Shown one piece after another: positions 17,253 through 27,218 of a stretch of 64,000 bases of DNA (positions are counted from its first letter, which is position 1; every line of letters starts with the position of its first letter). A model generated the notes under the pieces. It worked only from the letters and a program-made list of their open reading frames with translations. It was not told the origin of the DNA and ran no database searches. The position numbers and the translations under genes were made by a program. The stretch is from Leptospiraceae bacterium (GTDB taxonomy: Bacteria; Spirochaetota; Leptospiria; Leptospirales; Leptospiraceae), in contig JADJFV010000038.1 in the NCBI GenBank assembly GCA_016708435.1, positions 62,001-126,000 on the forward strand, in the 5' to 3' direction.

Positions 17253-19427
17253 TCATTTCTGGATTTCCTTGAATACATTTTCTACCTCTGTCGGAACAGA
17301 AGTAAAGTTCACTCGGAAAATGACTTGCGGACCTTCAGAGATATTTTTAGTTACCTTTGCATATAAGTCGTTTGCAATTTCTTTTCCGTTTTCATCCGCG
17401 AGTGCTACTTTTACGTTGTTGAGTTTTTCTACGGAAATAGGCGCTTCGATTTCTGCTTCTTTTCCATTCATCTTGGTAATGTATCCCAAATGAACATCCG
17501 TGCTTGCATGTTTACCGGCGAGGATGGTAAACAGAAATTGAATTTTCTTTTTGATTGGATGTAGGACTACTTCTTTTTTCTCCGGCAAATAGATATTATA
17601 CTCTCCACCAATTCCACCGACTTCACTGATGATGATAGGATTCTTAACTCCCTTAGGCATTACCTCTAATTGATCGTCAACTCGAACGATAGGTCCACAG
17701 GCATCGAGTGTTCTCTGGGATACGAATGTTTGTCCGCCGACTGTATAAGATTCAATGCGAGAAGTCAAGTTTACATTACTTCCGACAACTCCATACTTAG
17801 TCCTCTTATGAGAGCCAATATTTCCTACTACGATTTCTCCTGTATTAATACCAATTCCCATTACTACTTCTGGAAGTCCGTCTTGTCGATTTTTCTCATT
17901 GACCTGTTTCATTGCTAGCTGCATTTCAATTGCACAGGCAACTGCACGCTGTGCATCATCTTCTCGAAGAATTGGGGCGCCGAAGATAACAAGGATTGCA
18001 TCCCCGATGAATTCGTCAATTGTGCCCTGGTGTTTTAAAATTACGTCCGTCATTACATCCAAGTAATTGTTTATCATATTGACGCATTTCTCAGCAGGCA
18101 ATCTTTCACTGATAGAGGTAAATCCTCGTAAGTCGGTCATCATGATTGTAACTTCGCGCTTTTCACCGCCGAGGGAAGTTCCTTTAGGAGATTCTAATAT
18201 ACTTGTAACAACGTCATCCGATAGGTAACGACCAAATGTATTTTTAATAAATTCGTTTCTTGCGTTTAAAGCTTTTTTAATTTTGTTGAGAATTAAAGCA
18301 AGACCCATTGCGATACACAAAATCACAATGGATATGGTAAGCATTAAATCATTTGTTTCTTTGATAGCTCCGATGTAATCGTCTTCTGGAACCACAAGAC
18401 CAATTGTCCAATCTTTCTCAAACGTATCTGGAAATTTTTTATAAGAAGCTATGTATCGTTTGCCTTCTGTCTCAAATGTAAATTTTGTTTCTTTGGTTTC
18501 AGAAAAATGCTTATAGGAATTTTGAACGATAGGTGGATTGACTTCTAACTCAATGACTTTTCTGGAACGAAAATCTCCGTTGGGTTCTTTGATCATTGGC
18601 TGAGTTATATCGGGATAAGCCACAAGATCACCTTTTGTGTTGACGATAAATGCAATGGCTGTCTTGCCAAATTTCTTGTCTTGAATTTCTTTTCTTAAGT
18701 CTTCTAGGAAATTAGAAATTTCAATGAGGGGAATATCGAGTCCAAATATTCCCATGAGGTTTCCATCTGCACCATGAACAGGAGCTGATGCTGTAATGCC
18801 TGGAATTTTTCCTGTGCTAAAAATATAAACATCACTCCAAAATAATCCCTGTTTATCTTTTGCGCCAATATACCAGGGACGCTTTCTCGGATCGTAGTCT
18901 TCTTTTACAGTTTCTTCTTTGATAATCTTACCGCTTTGGTCTCTGTATTTCCAGGTTACCTTTGGTTCTTTTTTTTCTCGGTCTATTGTCTTAGTCGCAA
19001 TGGTTCCGTCAGTTCCTCTTTTTTGCATCAAAAAGTCGCCGCGCTCATTTCCAATATTAAACATAGTGAGTTGGGGGTGGAGGATTAGAATGTTAATCAT
19101 CAAGGAATTGAGACCTTGGTTGTCTAATATGGAATTGGCACCTTCTCCGGCGACTTTAGAAGATAGCTCTGTCATATCAACTGCAGTGAATAGGTAACTA
19201 GTTGTTTTTTGGATAACGCGGTTGTTAATTTGGTCAATCAAGTCTTCCGTTAAAGAAAGGATTGCTCTAGAGTTTTTGTAATAGGTAAATGCTGTAACTC
19301 CCATGACCGAAAGCACTAAAAAAGTAAGACTGAAGAAAATGATCTCAAAGCTAGACTGGTTAAACTTTTTAATAATCTTAGAGATAAGACCGGGCTTTGA
19401 TTTTTTAACTGCTGGGCTATTTGTCAT
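17253..19427 (-). CDS. Cache-domain class III adenylate/guanylate cyclase
   Basis: The 724-residue membrane protein has helix 1 at 29-50, a large extracytoplasmic double-Cache sensor (about 60-340; 'KRPWYIGAK', 'GIFGLDIPL', 'DWTIGLVVP'), helix 2 at about 360-382, and a cytoplasmic class III cyclase at 424-610. Metal-binding Asp432 ('MTDLRGFTSIS') and Asp476 ('FIGDAIL') are present, as is 'GINTGEIVVGNIGS'. The C-terminal 100 residues resemble a PilZ-like beta domain, an uncertain call. It should make cyclic nucleotide in response to an external ligand. It is divergent from a channel that carries a cyclic-nucleotide-binding domain, which suggests a signal pair. Confidence 0.92.
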   Translation of the reverse strand: MTNSPAVKKSKPGLISKIIKKFNQSSFEIIFFSLTFLVLSVMGVTAFTYYKNSRAILSLTEDLIDQINNRVIQKTTSYLFTAVDMTELSSKVAGEGANSILDNQGLNSLMINILILHPQLTMFNIGNERGDFLMQKRGTDGTIATKTIDREKKEPKVTWKYRDQSGKIIKEETVKEDYDPRKRPWYIGAKDKQGLFWSDVYIFSTGKIPGITASAPVHGADGNLMGIFGLDIPLIEISNFLEDLRKEIQDKKFGKTAIAFIVNTKGDLVAYPDITQPMIKEPNGDFRSRKVIELEVNPPIVQNSYKHFSETKETKFTFETEGKRYIASYKKFPDTFEKDWTIGLVVPEDDYIGAIKETNDLMLTISIVILCIAMGLALILNKIKKALNARNEFIKNTFGRYLSDDVVTSILESPKGTSLGGEKREVTIMMTDLRGFTSISERLPAEKCVNMINNYLDVMTDVILKHQGTIDEFIGDAILVIFGAPILREDDAQRAVACAIEMQLAMKQVNEKNRQDGLPEVVMGIGINTGEIVVGNIGSHKRTKYGVVGSNVNLTSRIESYTVGGQTFVSQRTLDACGPIVRVDDQLEVMPKGVKNPIIISEVGGIGGEYNIYLPEKKEVVLHPIKKKIQFLFTILAGKHASTDVHLGYITKMNGKEAEIEAPISVEKLNNVKVALADENGKEIANDLYAKVTKNISEGPQVIFRVNFTSVPTEVENVFKEIQK

Positions 19428-19700
19428 GAAATGAATAACTCCTTCCTGAATCAGGAAACTATATAATATATCGTAAAAAAGACCTTTCTTGGATAGAAAT
19501 TAACTACTTTCGCGATTGCTAAATTCCAACAAAATATTCTCTTTCAAGCATTAAGCACTGTCTAGGACTTTCGTTTCTCTTTCAACTTAAAAATATTTTT
19601 TTGCACTTGTTATGGTAACGAAATTTTTTGATATGGTTAAGCTTATGCTATACAAATATAGAAAACAAATTATTTCCATACTTGCAGCCATTCCACTTTT

Positions 19701-22700
19701 ATGGGGATTTATCTTCTTGTTAAGCCGGATACAGATATTCATATCGCGGTCGTTGGACCTATGTCTGGAAAAGACTCTGCCAATGGAAAATCCTACCTAG
19801 AAGGTGTAAAACTCTACGTAAATGCAATAAACGAAAAAAGTGGAGTCGATGGAAGAAAAATTGTAATCGATGTATATGATGATGAAAATGACAAAGATAA
19901 GGCAAAATTAAGAGCAGAAGAAATTGCGAAAAAGAATATTGTTCTGGCGGTTATCGGTCATAACAGTAGCTCTTGCTCTATAGCGGCAGGTCCGGTTTAT
20001 CAAGAAAAGGGGATACCGGCAATTTCTCCCTCTTCAACAAATCCTAAAGTGACGATTGGGAACGAATGGTATTTTAGAAGTATTTTCAATGATAATTCAC
20101 AGGGAAGATTTTTAGCAAACTACACCAAGAAAGTTTTAAAAGAACCTGTCTATGCAATCCTTCACGATGATAAAGACTATGGATCGAATTTAGCAAAAGT
20201 ATTTGAAGAAACACTTGTGGCTCAAGGAATGTCTCCCAAATACAAATGGAAAATTAAAACCAATAATGGAGAAAATCCAGAACAAGAAATTATTGGAGTT
20301 GTAGAAAACTTAAAGTCTAACGGCTACAAAGGATTAATCTTTCTTGCTACTTCTCCCAAAGACGGTGCCAAGTTTGTAGAAAAATTTAAAGATGCAGGAC
20401 TTTCTAATTTAATCCTAGCACCCGATTCTTTTGCGTCTAACGCATTTAAAGAATCCTTTTCTAAATTAAAAAAAGAAACACAATCACCGGGTTATTACAC
20501 AAATGAGGTAATGGTGACTAGCCCTCTTATTTTTGATAATGCTAGTGAAAAAGCACAAAGCTTTAAAGACAAATACAAAGCGGCATACAAAGCAGAGCCT
20601 GATTGGAGAGCTGCCTATGCGTATGATTCTGCCCTCGTATTAGTTGATGTGATTCATCGAGCTGAATTAAAAGGTGGAAAAGAAAATCTCGCAGCAGATA
20701 GAAAAATTGTAAAAGATGCTCTGCAATCATTGGTCAATATTGACGAGGCTGTGGAAGGGGTAACAGGGTATAACTACTACGACGAAAATCGAGATTCTCC
20801 CAAACCAATTTCGATTGGTTCTTACAAGAATAATGATGTTATCTCCTCGCTGATTCAATTGCAGGCAGTCAAAAATCTAAAAGAGATTACTGATATAGAA
20901 AAATCTTTAAAAGAAGAGAAGATTATCAAGATAGATAATAATTATCTGTATATAACCAACGTTGTGTATACAGGAATCGAAATCAATGAAATCACAAAGC
21001 TAGATTTAAACACATTAACCTATATGATGGATTTTTATATTTGGTTTCGATTTAAAGGAGACATTCATCCTGAAGAAATTGAATTTCTAAATAATATAGA
21101 GCCTGTTTCTCTAGGCGAGCTAGTAGATCATGATGAAAGTGAGCAAATGAAATACAGAGCCTACCACGTAAAAGCAAATTTTAAAGCTGACTCCTTGCCC
21201 GTTCGATATGAGTTGGGCTATCATGCGTTAGGCGTGAACTTCAAGCACAAGACATTAACTAGAAATAATTTAATCTACGTAATTGATGTGATAGGAATGG
21301 GATTAAATTCTAAGAAGGGCGAAGGAAACAAAAAGAAATACCAAAACATTCTAAGTCCTGTAACAGGTTGGTCGATTGCAAATTTTTGGTCTTTTCAAGA
21401 TACGCTTTCTCGTGCTTCTCTCGGTGCACCAAAGTATCTCAATTCCAGAGATGCAAAAGCAGAATACTCCCGTTTTAATTTAGGAGTTAGAATTCGTAAA
21501 AATGAATTTACCATTCGAGGGCTAATACCGGGTAACCATGCAAGTTATTATTTAAGTTTTAGTGTCCTTGTTATTCTAGGGCTTGGAATTGCTGGCAGAC
21601 TTAAGATGTTTCAAAAGTATACTAACTTAAATTGGGTATCTACCACTTTATTTGTATTTTTATTCTTAATTGCCTGCGAGATTGAAGCAGTAGATTATTT
21701 ACTAGATGATCTAAATACTTATTCTATTAAGATGGTGACTTTGAGTTTTGATTTACTCTGGTGGGTAATCCCTGCTATGCGCTTGAATCAAGCAATTGAA
21801 AGATTTATCTGGGATCCTCTCGAAATTAAAACTGGAAATAAAATTCCTACCGTCGTGCGGCTATTCCTGGGTATCTTCATTTATATTCTCACCTTCTTTG
21901 GAATTGTGGCGTTTGTATTTGATCAAAAGATTACTTCTCTCTTAGCTACATCGGGTGTGGTCGCGATGATTATCGGTCTTGCAATTCAGGTAAATATTTC
22001 GAACGTATTTTCGGGAATTGCAATTAACTTAGAGCGCCCGTTTAGAGTAGGGGATTGGGTAAAAATTGGCACTTTAGATGAAGGGAAGGTAATCGATATT
22101 ACCTGGCGAACCACTCGAATTCAAACTAGAAATATGATTATTCTAAGCATTCCGAATAGTAAAGCATCCGAGTCGCCAATTCAGAATTTTGGATCTAAGG
22201 AAGATGTGACCGAGTTCTGGTTTACGATTCATGTTGATCCGAATGTGAATACGAAGCGTGTGCAAAAGATTTTACTCGATGCGTTGTTATCTGCTGAGGG
22301 TGTTCTTAAAAATCCAGCGCCTTACACAAGGTTAAACGAATTTACAGATTGGTCTGCCGATTATATTATTGGTTATTGTTGGAAAGATTACGGAAGAAAG
22401 AATGCGGTTCGCAAAGCTGTATTTACTAGCATATGGACACATCTCTATCGGGCAGGAATTCAGCCTGCGACACAACGTCACGAAATTCATATGTTCCGTG
22501 GAGTTAAGGCGCGAGGGGAAAAGGCTGCTTCGCCGCTTACAGTATTGCAGGAGTTGGATATTTTTTCAACGTTTACGGAGAAAGAAAAAAAATACCTCAG
22601 TGCTCATTCTACCACTCATCACTTCAAGCCAGGCGATGCAGTTGTGCATACAGGCGACACCAATCAATCTCTTTTTATCATTGCAGAAGGTGTAGTAAGT

Positions 22701-23051
22701 GTCCAAGCCAAATTGGAAAACGGGAAGGTATTAGAAGTAGCTTCTCTTGGTGCAGGTAACTTCTTCGGAGAAATGGCTCTCTTAACAGGAGCAATTCGAA
22801 CAGCAGATATTATCGCTCTTACACAAACGAGGTTAATTGAGATTACCCGTGAGGACTTTGAGCCACTCCTAAAAGAGCATCCTGAAATTTTCCAGTTGGT
22901 TGATAAGGTTTCACATTCTAGAAAATCTGATACAGAGACACAAAAGATTCTAAGTCAGCTTCCACCGGAGCCACCTAAAGATCCATGGTATAAAATCTAT
23001 ATGAAGAAGGTTCAGCATTTCTTCATGGAACTAATTAAGCGGCCCGCATAA
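19701..23051 (+). CDS. Fused binding-protein / MscS channel / cNMP-binding protein (N-terminus frameshifted)
   Basis: This 1116-residue chain joins four modules. Residues 11-390 are a type I periplasmic binding domain ('IAVVGPMSGKDSANG'). Residues 410-610 are a beta-rich region reading like the extracellular domain of pentameric ligand-gated channels ('MDFYIWFRF', then a pre-membrane strand). Helices at 615-760 lead into an MscS pore and beta domain ('IGLAIQVNISNVFSGIAINLERPFRVGDWV'). Residues 945-1070 are a cyclic-nucleotide-binding domain (FGEMAL 1022-1027, Arg1033). The signal anchor lies in another frame upstream: codons from ATG 19633 encode 'KYRKQIISILAAIPLLWG'. One extra G in the GGGG run at about 19700 would join them, giving a chain of about 1140 residues. 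It likely conducts ions gated by an outside ligand and cAMP. Confidence 0.85.
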   Translation: MGIYLLVKPDTDIHIAVVGPMSGKDSANGKSYLEGVKLYVNAINEKSGVDGRKIVIDVYDDENDKDKAKLRAEEIAKKNIVLAVIGHNSSSCSIAAGPVYQEKGIPAISPSSTNPKVTIGNEWYFRSIFNDNSQGRFLANYTKKVLKEPVYAILHDDKDYGSNLAKVFEETLVAQGMSPKYKWKIKTNNGENPEQEIIGVVENLKSNGYKGLIFLATSPKDGAKFVEKFKDAGLSNLILAPDSFASNAFKESFSKLKKETQSPGYYTNEVMVTSPLIFDNASEKAQSFKDKYKAAYKAEPDWRAAYAYDSALVLVDVIHRAELKGGKENLAADRKIVKDALQSLVNIDEAVEGVTGYNYYDENRDSPKPISIGSYKNNDVISSLIQLQAVKNLKEITDIEKSLKEEKIIKIDNNYLYITNVVYTGIEINEITKLDLNTLTYMMDFYIWFRFKGDIHPEEIEFLNNIEPVSLGELVDHDESEQMKYRAYHVKANFKADSLPVRYELGYHALGVNFKHKTLTRNNLIYVIDVIGMGLNSKKGEGNKKKYQNILSPVTGWSIANFWSFQDTLSRASLGAPKYLNSRDAKAEYSRFNLGVRIRKNEFTIRGLIPGNHASYYLSFSVLVILGLGIAGRLKMFQKYTNLNWVSTTLFVFLFLIACEIEAVDYLLDDLNTYSIKMVTLSFDLLWWVIPAMRLNQAIERFIWDPLEIKTGNKIPTVVRLFLGIFIYILTFFGIVAFVFDQKITSLLATSGVVAMIIGLAIQVNISNVFSGIAINLERPFRVGDWVKIGTLDEGKVIDITWRTTRIQTRNMIILSIPNSKASESPIQNFGSKEDVTEFWFTIHVDPNVNTKRVQKILLDALLSAEGVLKNPAPYTRLNEFTDWSADYIIGYCWKDYGRKNAVRKAVFTSIWTHLYRAGIQPATQRHEIHMFRGVKARGEKAASPLTVLQELDIFSTFTEKEKKYLSAHSTTHHFKPGDAVVHTGDTNQSLFIIAEGVVSVQAKLENGKVLEVASLGAGNFFGEMALLTGAIRTADIIALTQTRLIEITREDFEPLLKEHPEIFQLVDKVSHSRKSDTETQKILSQLPPEPPKDPWYKIYMKKVQHFFMELIKRPA

Positions 23052-23061
23052 TGCCTGCTGC

Positions 23062-23275
23062 CACAGAGGCATGGATTCGGTAAACTCACCACTGGCGCCG
23101 ACACAGAGAGTTTTCGAGAGAGCCATCGCAATAGAATATTGTTTGTTTTCAGAATTTTGGGTTATTATTCAGTTATAACACGAAATTTGAATGCAAAGCT
23201 CTCTTTCACTCGATGCACATGAATAAAGTTGGAACAGTTCCATTACTCTCTGTGTCTCCGTGCCTCTGTGGCAAA
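23062..23275. repeat. Inverted pair of CCACAGAGGC-type repeats
   Basis: A TGCCACAGAGGCATGG arm at 23062 faces a GTGCCTCTGTGGCA arm near 23260, in the gap between the convergent channel and glucosidase genes. The same motif recurs singly at 41753-41771 and 53336 and as a pair at 46439-46524. Confidence 0.55.
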
Positions 23276-23284
23276 CAGTCCGAA

Positions 23285-24913
23285 TTACAATCCAAGCACA
23301 ATGCCACTGTAAGCCGCTAGTTCCAATTTTGAATCAGAAATAATGCGAGCACCTGTTAAGGCAAAGATAGTTTTTTGAGTAACAGGTAGCTTTATTTCTA
23401 GTTTGTTGGAACCGAAGTTCAAAAAGACAACAAGGCTTTTTCCCTCCGCATATCTACGAAATACAAGTAACTCTGGATACTCTTTATAATCCGCTACTAG
23501 TTCAAGGCTTCCTTCTTGAAACGCGGAATGCTTGTTTCTGAGTTTTAGAATTTCTCTATAGGTATTTAGAATAGAATTTTCATCTGCGAGTTCTGTTTCT
23601 ACATTGACTTGTTGATAATTCTTAGAAACAGCAAGCCATGGTTTTGCAGGAGGAGAAGTAAAGCCAGCATTAGCCGCAGCGTTCCATTGCATGGGAGTTC
23701 TACAATTGTCGCGATTCATATAGACTTTGATTAGATTGGCTAGAAACTTAGGAAAATAAGCATTTTGTTGGGCAATTGGATCTTTTCCCTGCCAGTTCGG
23801 AATTTCTGTATCTTGCATTCCGATTTCCTCGCCATAATAGACGACAGGAATTCCACGAGCGGTAAATTGAAATAAGACGAGAAGCTTTGCCTTAGCATGG
23901 TCGAAGTCAATTTTATCCATATAACGCATCTGGTCGTGGTTGCCAAATACATACGTAGGAGTAAACGGATAAGGGTAAATAGCCTCATTTTTCTTTAGAA
24001 TGTCCCTAAAGAACTTTGCGGAGAATTCAAAGTGAATCAATTCAAATTGAAATACAAGATGAAGCCCCTCGTTTTTATCGCCTAAGAATTTTTTTAAGAT
24101 AGTATCATTGCCACTCACTTCTCCTAGAAGAAAACGATCGTCCTTGTATTCGTCAAGTAGACTGTGCACTTCCTTTGCTAGACCAAAACAATCGGGATGA
24201 TTTAAAGTATGAATCTTCTTTTGAAAGAATGCTTCGTCCTGGGAATGGGCAGAAGGAATAAAATGAAGGGAGAACGGATTGTCTCTAAACTCTGCATCTT
24301 TGTAAATACTATTGAATATATCTAAACGAAATCCATCTACACCTTTGTCCAACCAGTAGCGCATAATGGCAAACATGGCTTCCTTGACTTCGGGGTTTCG
24401 ATAATTTAAGTCAGGTTGAAAATCTAGAAAGTTAGCAAAATACCATTCATCTGTTGTTGCATCATAATTCCAACCGGGTTTATTAATCATGGATATCCAG
24501 TTGTTAGGTGCCTGGTCTTTTGCTTTTCCTTTTTTCCAGAGATACCAATTTCGCTTTGGATTGTCTTTACTCGATCTGGATTCTTTAAACCAGGGATGCT
24601 CGTCCGAGGTATGATTGAGCACCATATCAAATACGATTCGCATTTTTCTTTTATGAGTTTCCTGAATCAGTCTATTTGCGTCGTCTAACGTTCCAAAGAT
24701 TGGGTCTATTTGGGTGTAATCGCTAATATCATAATGAAAGTCTTTTCCGGGACTTTTATAAAAAGGAGAAATCCAAATGGTTTCAAATCCTAACTCTTTG
24801 ATATAATCCAGCTTTGCTATTATCCCCGCTAAGTCTCCGATTCCATCCCCATTCGTATCCAAAAAAGACCTCGGATAGATTTGATAGATTGTAGTTTTCT
24901 GCCACCACTTCAT
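23285..24913 (-). CDS. GH13 alpha-glucosidase (oligo-1,6-glucosidase type)
   Basis: The 542-residue enzyme matches the oligo-1,6-glucosidase/trehalose hydrolase branch of GH13 in length. It has a (beta/alpha)8 barrel with 'FDMVLNHTSDEHPWF', nucleophile Asp198 ('GFRLDIF'), acid/base Glu265 ('LLGEVSG') and third acid Asp327 ('FGNHDQ'), then a beta C-terminal domain from about 455. No signal peptide, so it acts on imported oligosaccharides in the cytoplasm. The ATG has an AGGAGAA site. It stands alone, with no transporter or regulator adjacent, so its sugar is unknown. Confidence 0.9.
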   Translation of the reverse strand: MKWWQKTTIYQIYPRSFLDTNGDGIGDLAGIIAKLDYIKELGFETIWISPFYKSPGKDFHYDISDYTQIDPIFGTLDDANRLIQETHKRKMRIVFDMVLNHTSDEHPWFKESRSSKDNPKRNWYLWKKGKAKDQAPNNWISMINKPGWNYDATTDEWYFANFLDFQPDLNYRNPEVKEAMFAIMRYWLDKGVDGFRLDIFNSIYKDAEFRDNPFSLHFIPSAHSQDEAFFQKKIHTLNHPDCFGLAKEVHSLLDEYKDDRFLLGEVSGNDTILKKFLGDKNEGLHLVFQFELIHFEFSAKFFRDILKKNEAIYPYPFTPTYVFGNHDQMRYMDKIDFDHAKAKLLVLFQFTARGIPVVYYGEEIGMQDTEIPNWQGKDPIAQQNAYFPKFLANLIKVYMNRDNCRTPMQWNAAANAGFTSPPAKPWLAVSKNYQQVNVETELADENSILNTYREILKLRNKHSAFQEGSLELVADYKEYPELLVFRRYAEGKSLVVFLNFGSNKLEIKLPVTQKTIFALTGARIISDSKLELAAYSGIVLGL

Positions 24914-24990
24914 AAAATTCTCCTATTGATAGAAAAGTTTTTTAGGTAAAATAGTCAATAGGAATGTTGTGGGTTGGGTAGAAGTTCAGT

Positions 24991-25038
24991 CGTAATTGCC
25001 GAAGGGCGTGGGTTAATCCACGCCCTTCGGCAATTACG
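24991..25038. repeat. Perfect 21-bp palindrome with 6-nt loop
   Basis: The arms 24991-25011 and 25018-25038 are exactly complementary (CGTAATTGCCGAAGG...), with loop GTTAAT. It is GC-richer than the surroundings. No T-run follows on either strand. It lies in the 356-bp gap between two divergently transcribed genes, so it is not an obvious terminator. Confidence 0.8.
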
Positions 25039-25100
25039 AATATGCCGCATTAAAGGGCTCTATCGGTATAAGACGCGATACGATGGCGATGCATCAATGT

Positions 25101-25169
25101 TACTATCAATGATACTGTCTAGTATACTATCAAAGATACTAAAAAAACGACTTTGACTATCTTTGATAG
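25101..25169. repeat. Repeated TACTATCAAWGATACT units plus inverted arm
   Basis: Two direct copies (25101-25116 and 25125-25140) match at 15 of 16 bases with a 24-bp period. The second also pairs with 25158-25169 as a 12-bp stem. It lies about 100 bp before the metallophosphoesterase and may be an operator array or a small-RNA stem. Confidence 0.55.
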
Positions 25170-25269
25170 CATTTCTCGCACAATAGCTCGTAGTAAACTT
25201 GGTATATAGGCAACTTAAATCTTACTTCTTTTTCTAGATTCCGTAAGTCAAACAAGTGGAGATAACAAA

Positions 25270-26469
25270 TTGCAAAGATTTTTAGTTTTTATTAGTGTCT
25301 TTAGTTTTATGATTGGCTTGGCTTATTATTATGTGGGAAATCGAATTCTGGAAGGATACGAGATTTCCTTTCCTGTAAAGATTTTATTTTGGTTCTGTAT
25401 CGGCTTACTCACATTACTCACACCTGCGGCTTATCTTTCGAGTCTATTTCTAGAAGACTCCCATTGGCAGAGGACTCTTTCGTTTATCGCATTTACGAGT
25501 TTGGGTTTTATCACGATTTTGTTTAGTCTTATGGTATTTCATGATTTTTCTTTTAGTATCGTAAATGGATTTCATTGGTTCATTTCATTTTTCCGTCATG
25601 CTCCCGATATAGTGCAAGTAAGTGCAGATAGTATCAATCGAAAAGAATTTTTGCTCAGTCTTCTAAAACCTGCCGTTGCGGCAACTGCCGTTAGCCTCAC
25701 CGGTTACGGACTTTTTCGCGCACTTCATAGAGTAGAAATTAAAAATGTGGATGTTCCTGTTTCCAATTTACACCCTGAGCTATCTGGATTTAAGATTGTT
25801 CAGATTTCTGATGTTCATATCGGTCCTACTATTCGAAAAGAATTTTTAGAATCTATCGTTTCTAGAATCAATGAACTAGACGCGGATTTAATTGCCATCA
25901 CTGGTGATTTGGTGGATGGCTCTGTTCATAGACTAAAAGAGCATATTGCCCCACTCGGAGATTTACGATCTAAGTATGGTTCTTTTTTTGTTACGGGTAA
26001 TCATGAATACTATTCTGGTGTTAATTCCTGGCTTCCTGAAATTCGAAGTTTAGGAATTAATGTATTGCTCAATCAAAATGAAATTATCCGCCACGGAAAG
26101 GCAAGGCTTATGCTTGCGGGGGTTACGGACTATAAGGCGCATAGCATTCTTCCTTCTCATGCCTCTGATCCAAATAAGGCTGCCTTTTCAAAAGAAGATT
26201 CTCATTTTAAAGTATTGCTGGCTCATCAACCGAATTCAGTCTTTGAAGCGACCAAGGCAGGATTTGATTTACAACTTTCCGGTCATACTCACGGCGGACA
26301 GTATTTTCCTGGCAATTTTCTAATTCACTTATTCCAAAAGTTTGTCGCTGGACTGTATAAGCATGAAAACACCTGGCTCTATGTTAGTAGTGGGACAGGT
26401 TATTGGGGACCACCACTTAGAATTGGCGCCCCCGCAGAGATAACGGTTATTCAATTGCGAAACAGTTAG
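25270..26469 (+). CDS. Membrane-anchored metallophosphoesterase (YkuE-like)
   Basis: A TTG start at 25270 is supported by a GGAG site. The 399-residue protein has four to five N-terminal helices (residues 1-125) and then a calcineurin-type phosphoesterase domain. That domain carries the full metal-ligand set: 'ISDVHIG', 'ITGDLVDG', 'TGNHEYYSG', 'LLAHQP' and 'SGHTHGGQ'. Close relatives such as YkuE are exported, metal-dependent phosphohydrolases of uncertain substrate, perhaps lipid-linked. The catalytic domain probably faces the periplasm. Its stop codon overlaps the convergent TPR lipoprotein gene by 4 bp. Confidence 0.85.
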   Translation: MQRFLVFISVFSFMIGLAYYYVGNRILEGYEISFPVKILFWFCIGLLTLLTPAAYLSSLFLEDSHWQRTLSFIAFTSLGFITILFSLMVFHDFSFSIVNGFHWFISFFRHAPDIVQVSADSINRKEFLLSLLKPAVAATAVSLTGYGLFRALHRVEIKNVDVPVSNLHPELSGFKIVQISDVHIGPTIRKEFLESIVSRINELDADLIAITGDLVDGSVHRLKEHIAPLGDLRSKYGSFFVTGNHEYYSGVNSWLPEIRSLGINVLLNQNEIIRHGKARLMLAGVTDYKAHSILPSHASDPNKAAFSKEDSHFKVLLAHQPNSVFEATKAGFDLQLSGHTHGGQYFPGNFLIHLFQKFVAGLYKHENTWLYVSSGTGYWGPPLRIGAPAEITVIQLRNS

Positions 26470-27095
26470 CCTTTTGATTTTACTACGTCTTCTCGTTCTT
26501 TGGCGTGTTTTTTAATTTCTTTGTATTTTGCTTTCCATTCCGGCAAAGAGCGAACGTATTCTAAATCAGGATCTTTCTCCATATAAGGAACCGCAGTATA
26601 GCCCTTATCCACTGCTAGTAGTATATATTTAAAGGATTCATCTGCATTTTTTAAAATACTGTAAGAGCAACCTTTATTGTAAATTGCATAGTATTCTTTA
26701 TCATAGCCTAAATCGATTGCAATATCATATGCTTTGATGGATTCTTCCAATTTTAAAACATTGGAAAGTGCATTCCCGTATCTATAGTATGCTTCCGGGT
26801 CAGTCGCAAATTCAAATGCTTCTTCAAATTTGACAATAGCCTCTTCGTTCTTTTTTAGCTTTAACAAAACATTGGCTTCATTTGTCAGTGCCTTTGCTCT
26901 TCCAATTGCATTTTTATCTGTCTGATCCTTACTTAATTTGCTAGTTGCAAAGTTTAGGCTTAGGTATTTTTGGCGAGGGTCTTCTGTCTTTGCTGGAGTA
27001 ATTTCACTTACTTGAGAGGTTTTTTCTCCCTTAGTCGGGGCACTTCCGCATTCTATTAGAAATAAACTAATCGCAAATAGTATAAAATATTTCAT
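26466..27095 (-). CDS. TPR-containing lipoprotein
   Basis: The 209-residue protein has a signal sequence ending in 'LFLIEC', a slightly degenerate lipobox. It is followed by a Lys/Thr-rich linker and about three TPR-like helix pairs (80-175; 'AIVKFEEAFEFATDPEAYYRYGNAL', 'SIKAYDIAIDLG'). TPRs mediate protein contacts, so it may be a scaffold in the periplasm. The C-terminus is Lys/Glu-rich. Convergent with the phosphoesterase gene; no operon partner. Confidence 0.8.
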   Translation of the reverse strand: MKYFILFAISLFLIECGSAPTKGEKTSQVSEITPAKTEDPRQKYLSLNFATSKLSKDQTDKNAIGRAKALTNEANVLLKLKKNEEAIVKFEEAFEFATDPEAYYRYGNALSNVLKLEESIKAYDIAIDLGYDKEYYAIYNKGCSYSILKNADESFKYILLAVDKGYTAVPYMEKDPDLEYVRSLPEWKAKYKEIKKHAKEREDVVKSKG

Positions 27096-27218
27096 AAATT
27101 CTTCCTTCTATAGTTTTAGAGTCGAAAAATATATTCGAAATAACAAATTCTGTCAAGAAATTATTTTAATCCCACCTAAAACCCTTCTAAACAACGCTAA
27201 TAGAGAAAATAATCTAAG

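Noticed and set aside
23052..23284. Insertion sequence ends suggested by inverted repeats
   Set aside because: Only about 200 bp apart, no transposase frame, and the same motif occurs singly elsewhere.
24991..25038. Rho-independent terminator
   Set aside because: No T-run on either strand, and both neighbouring genes point away from it.
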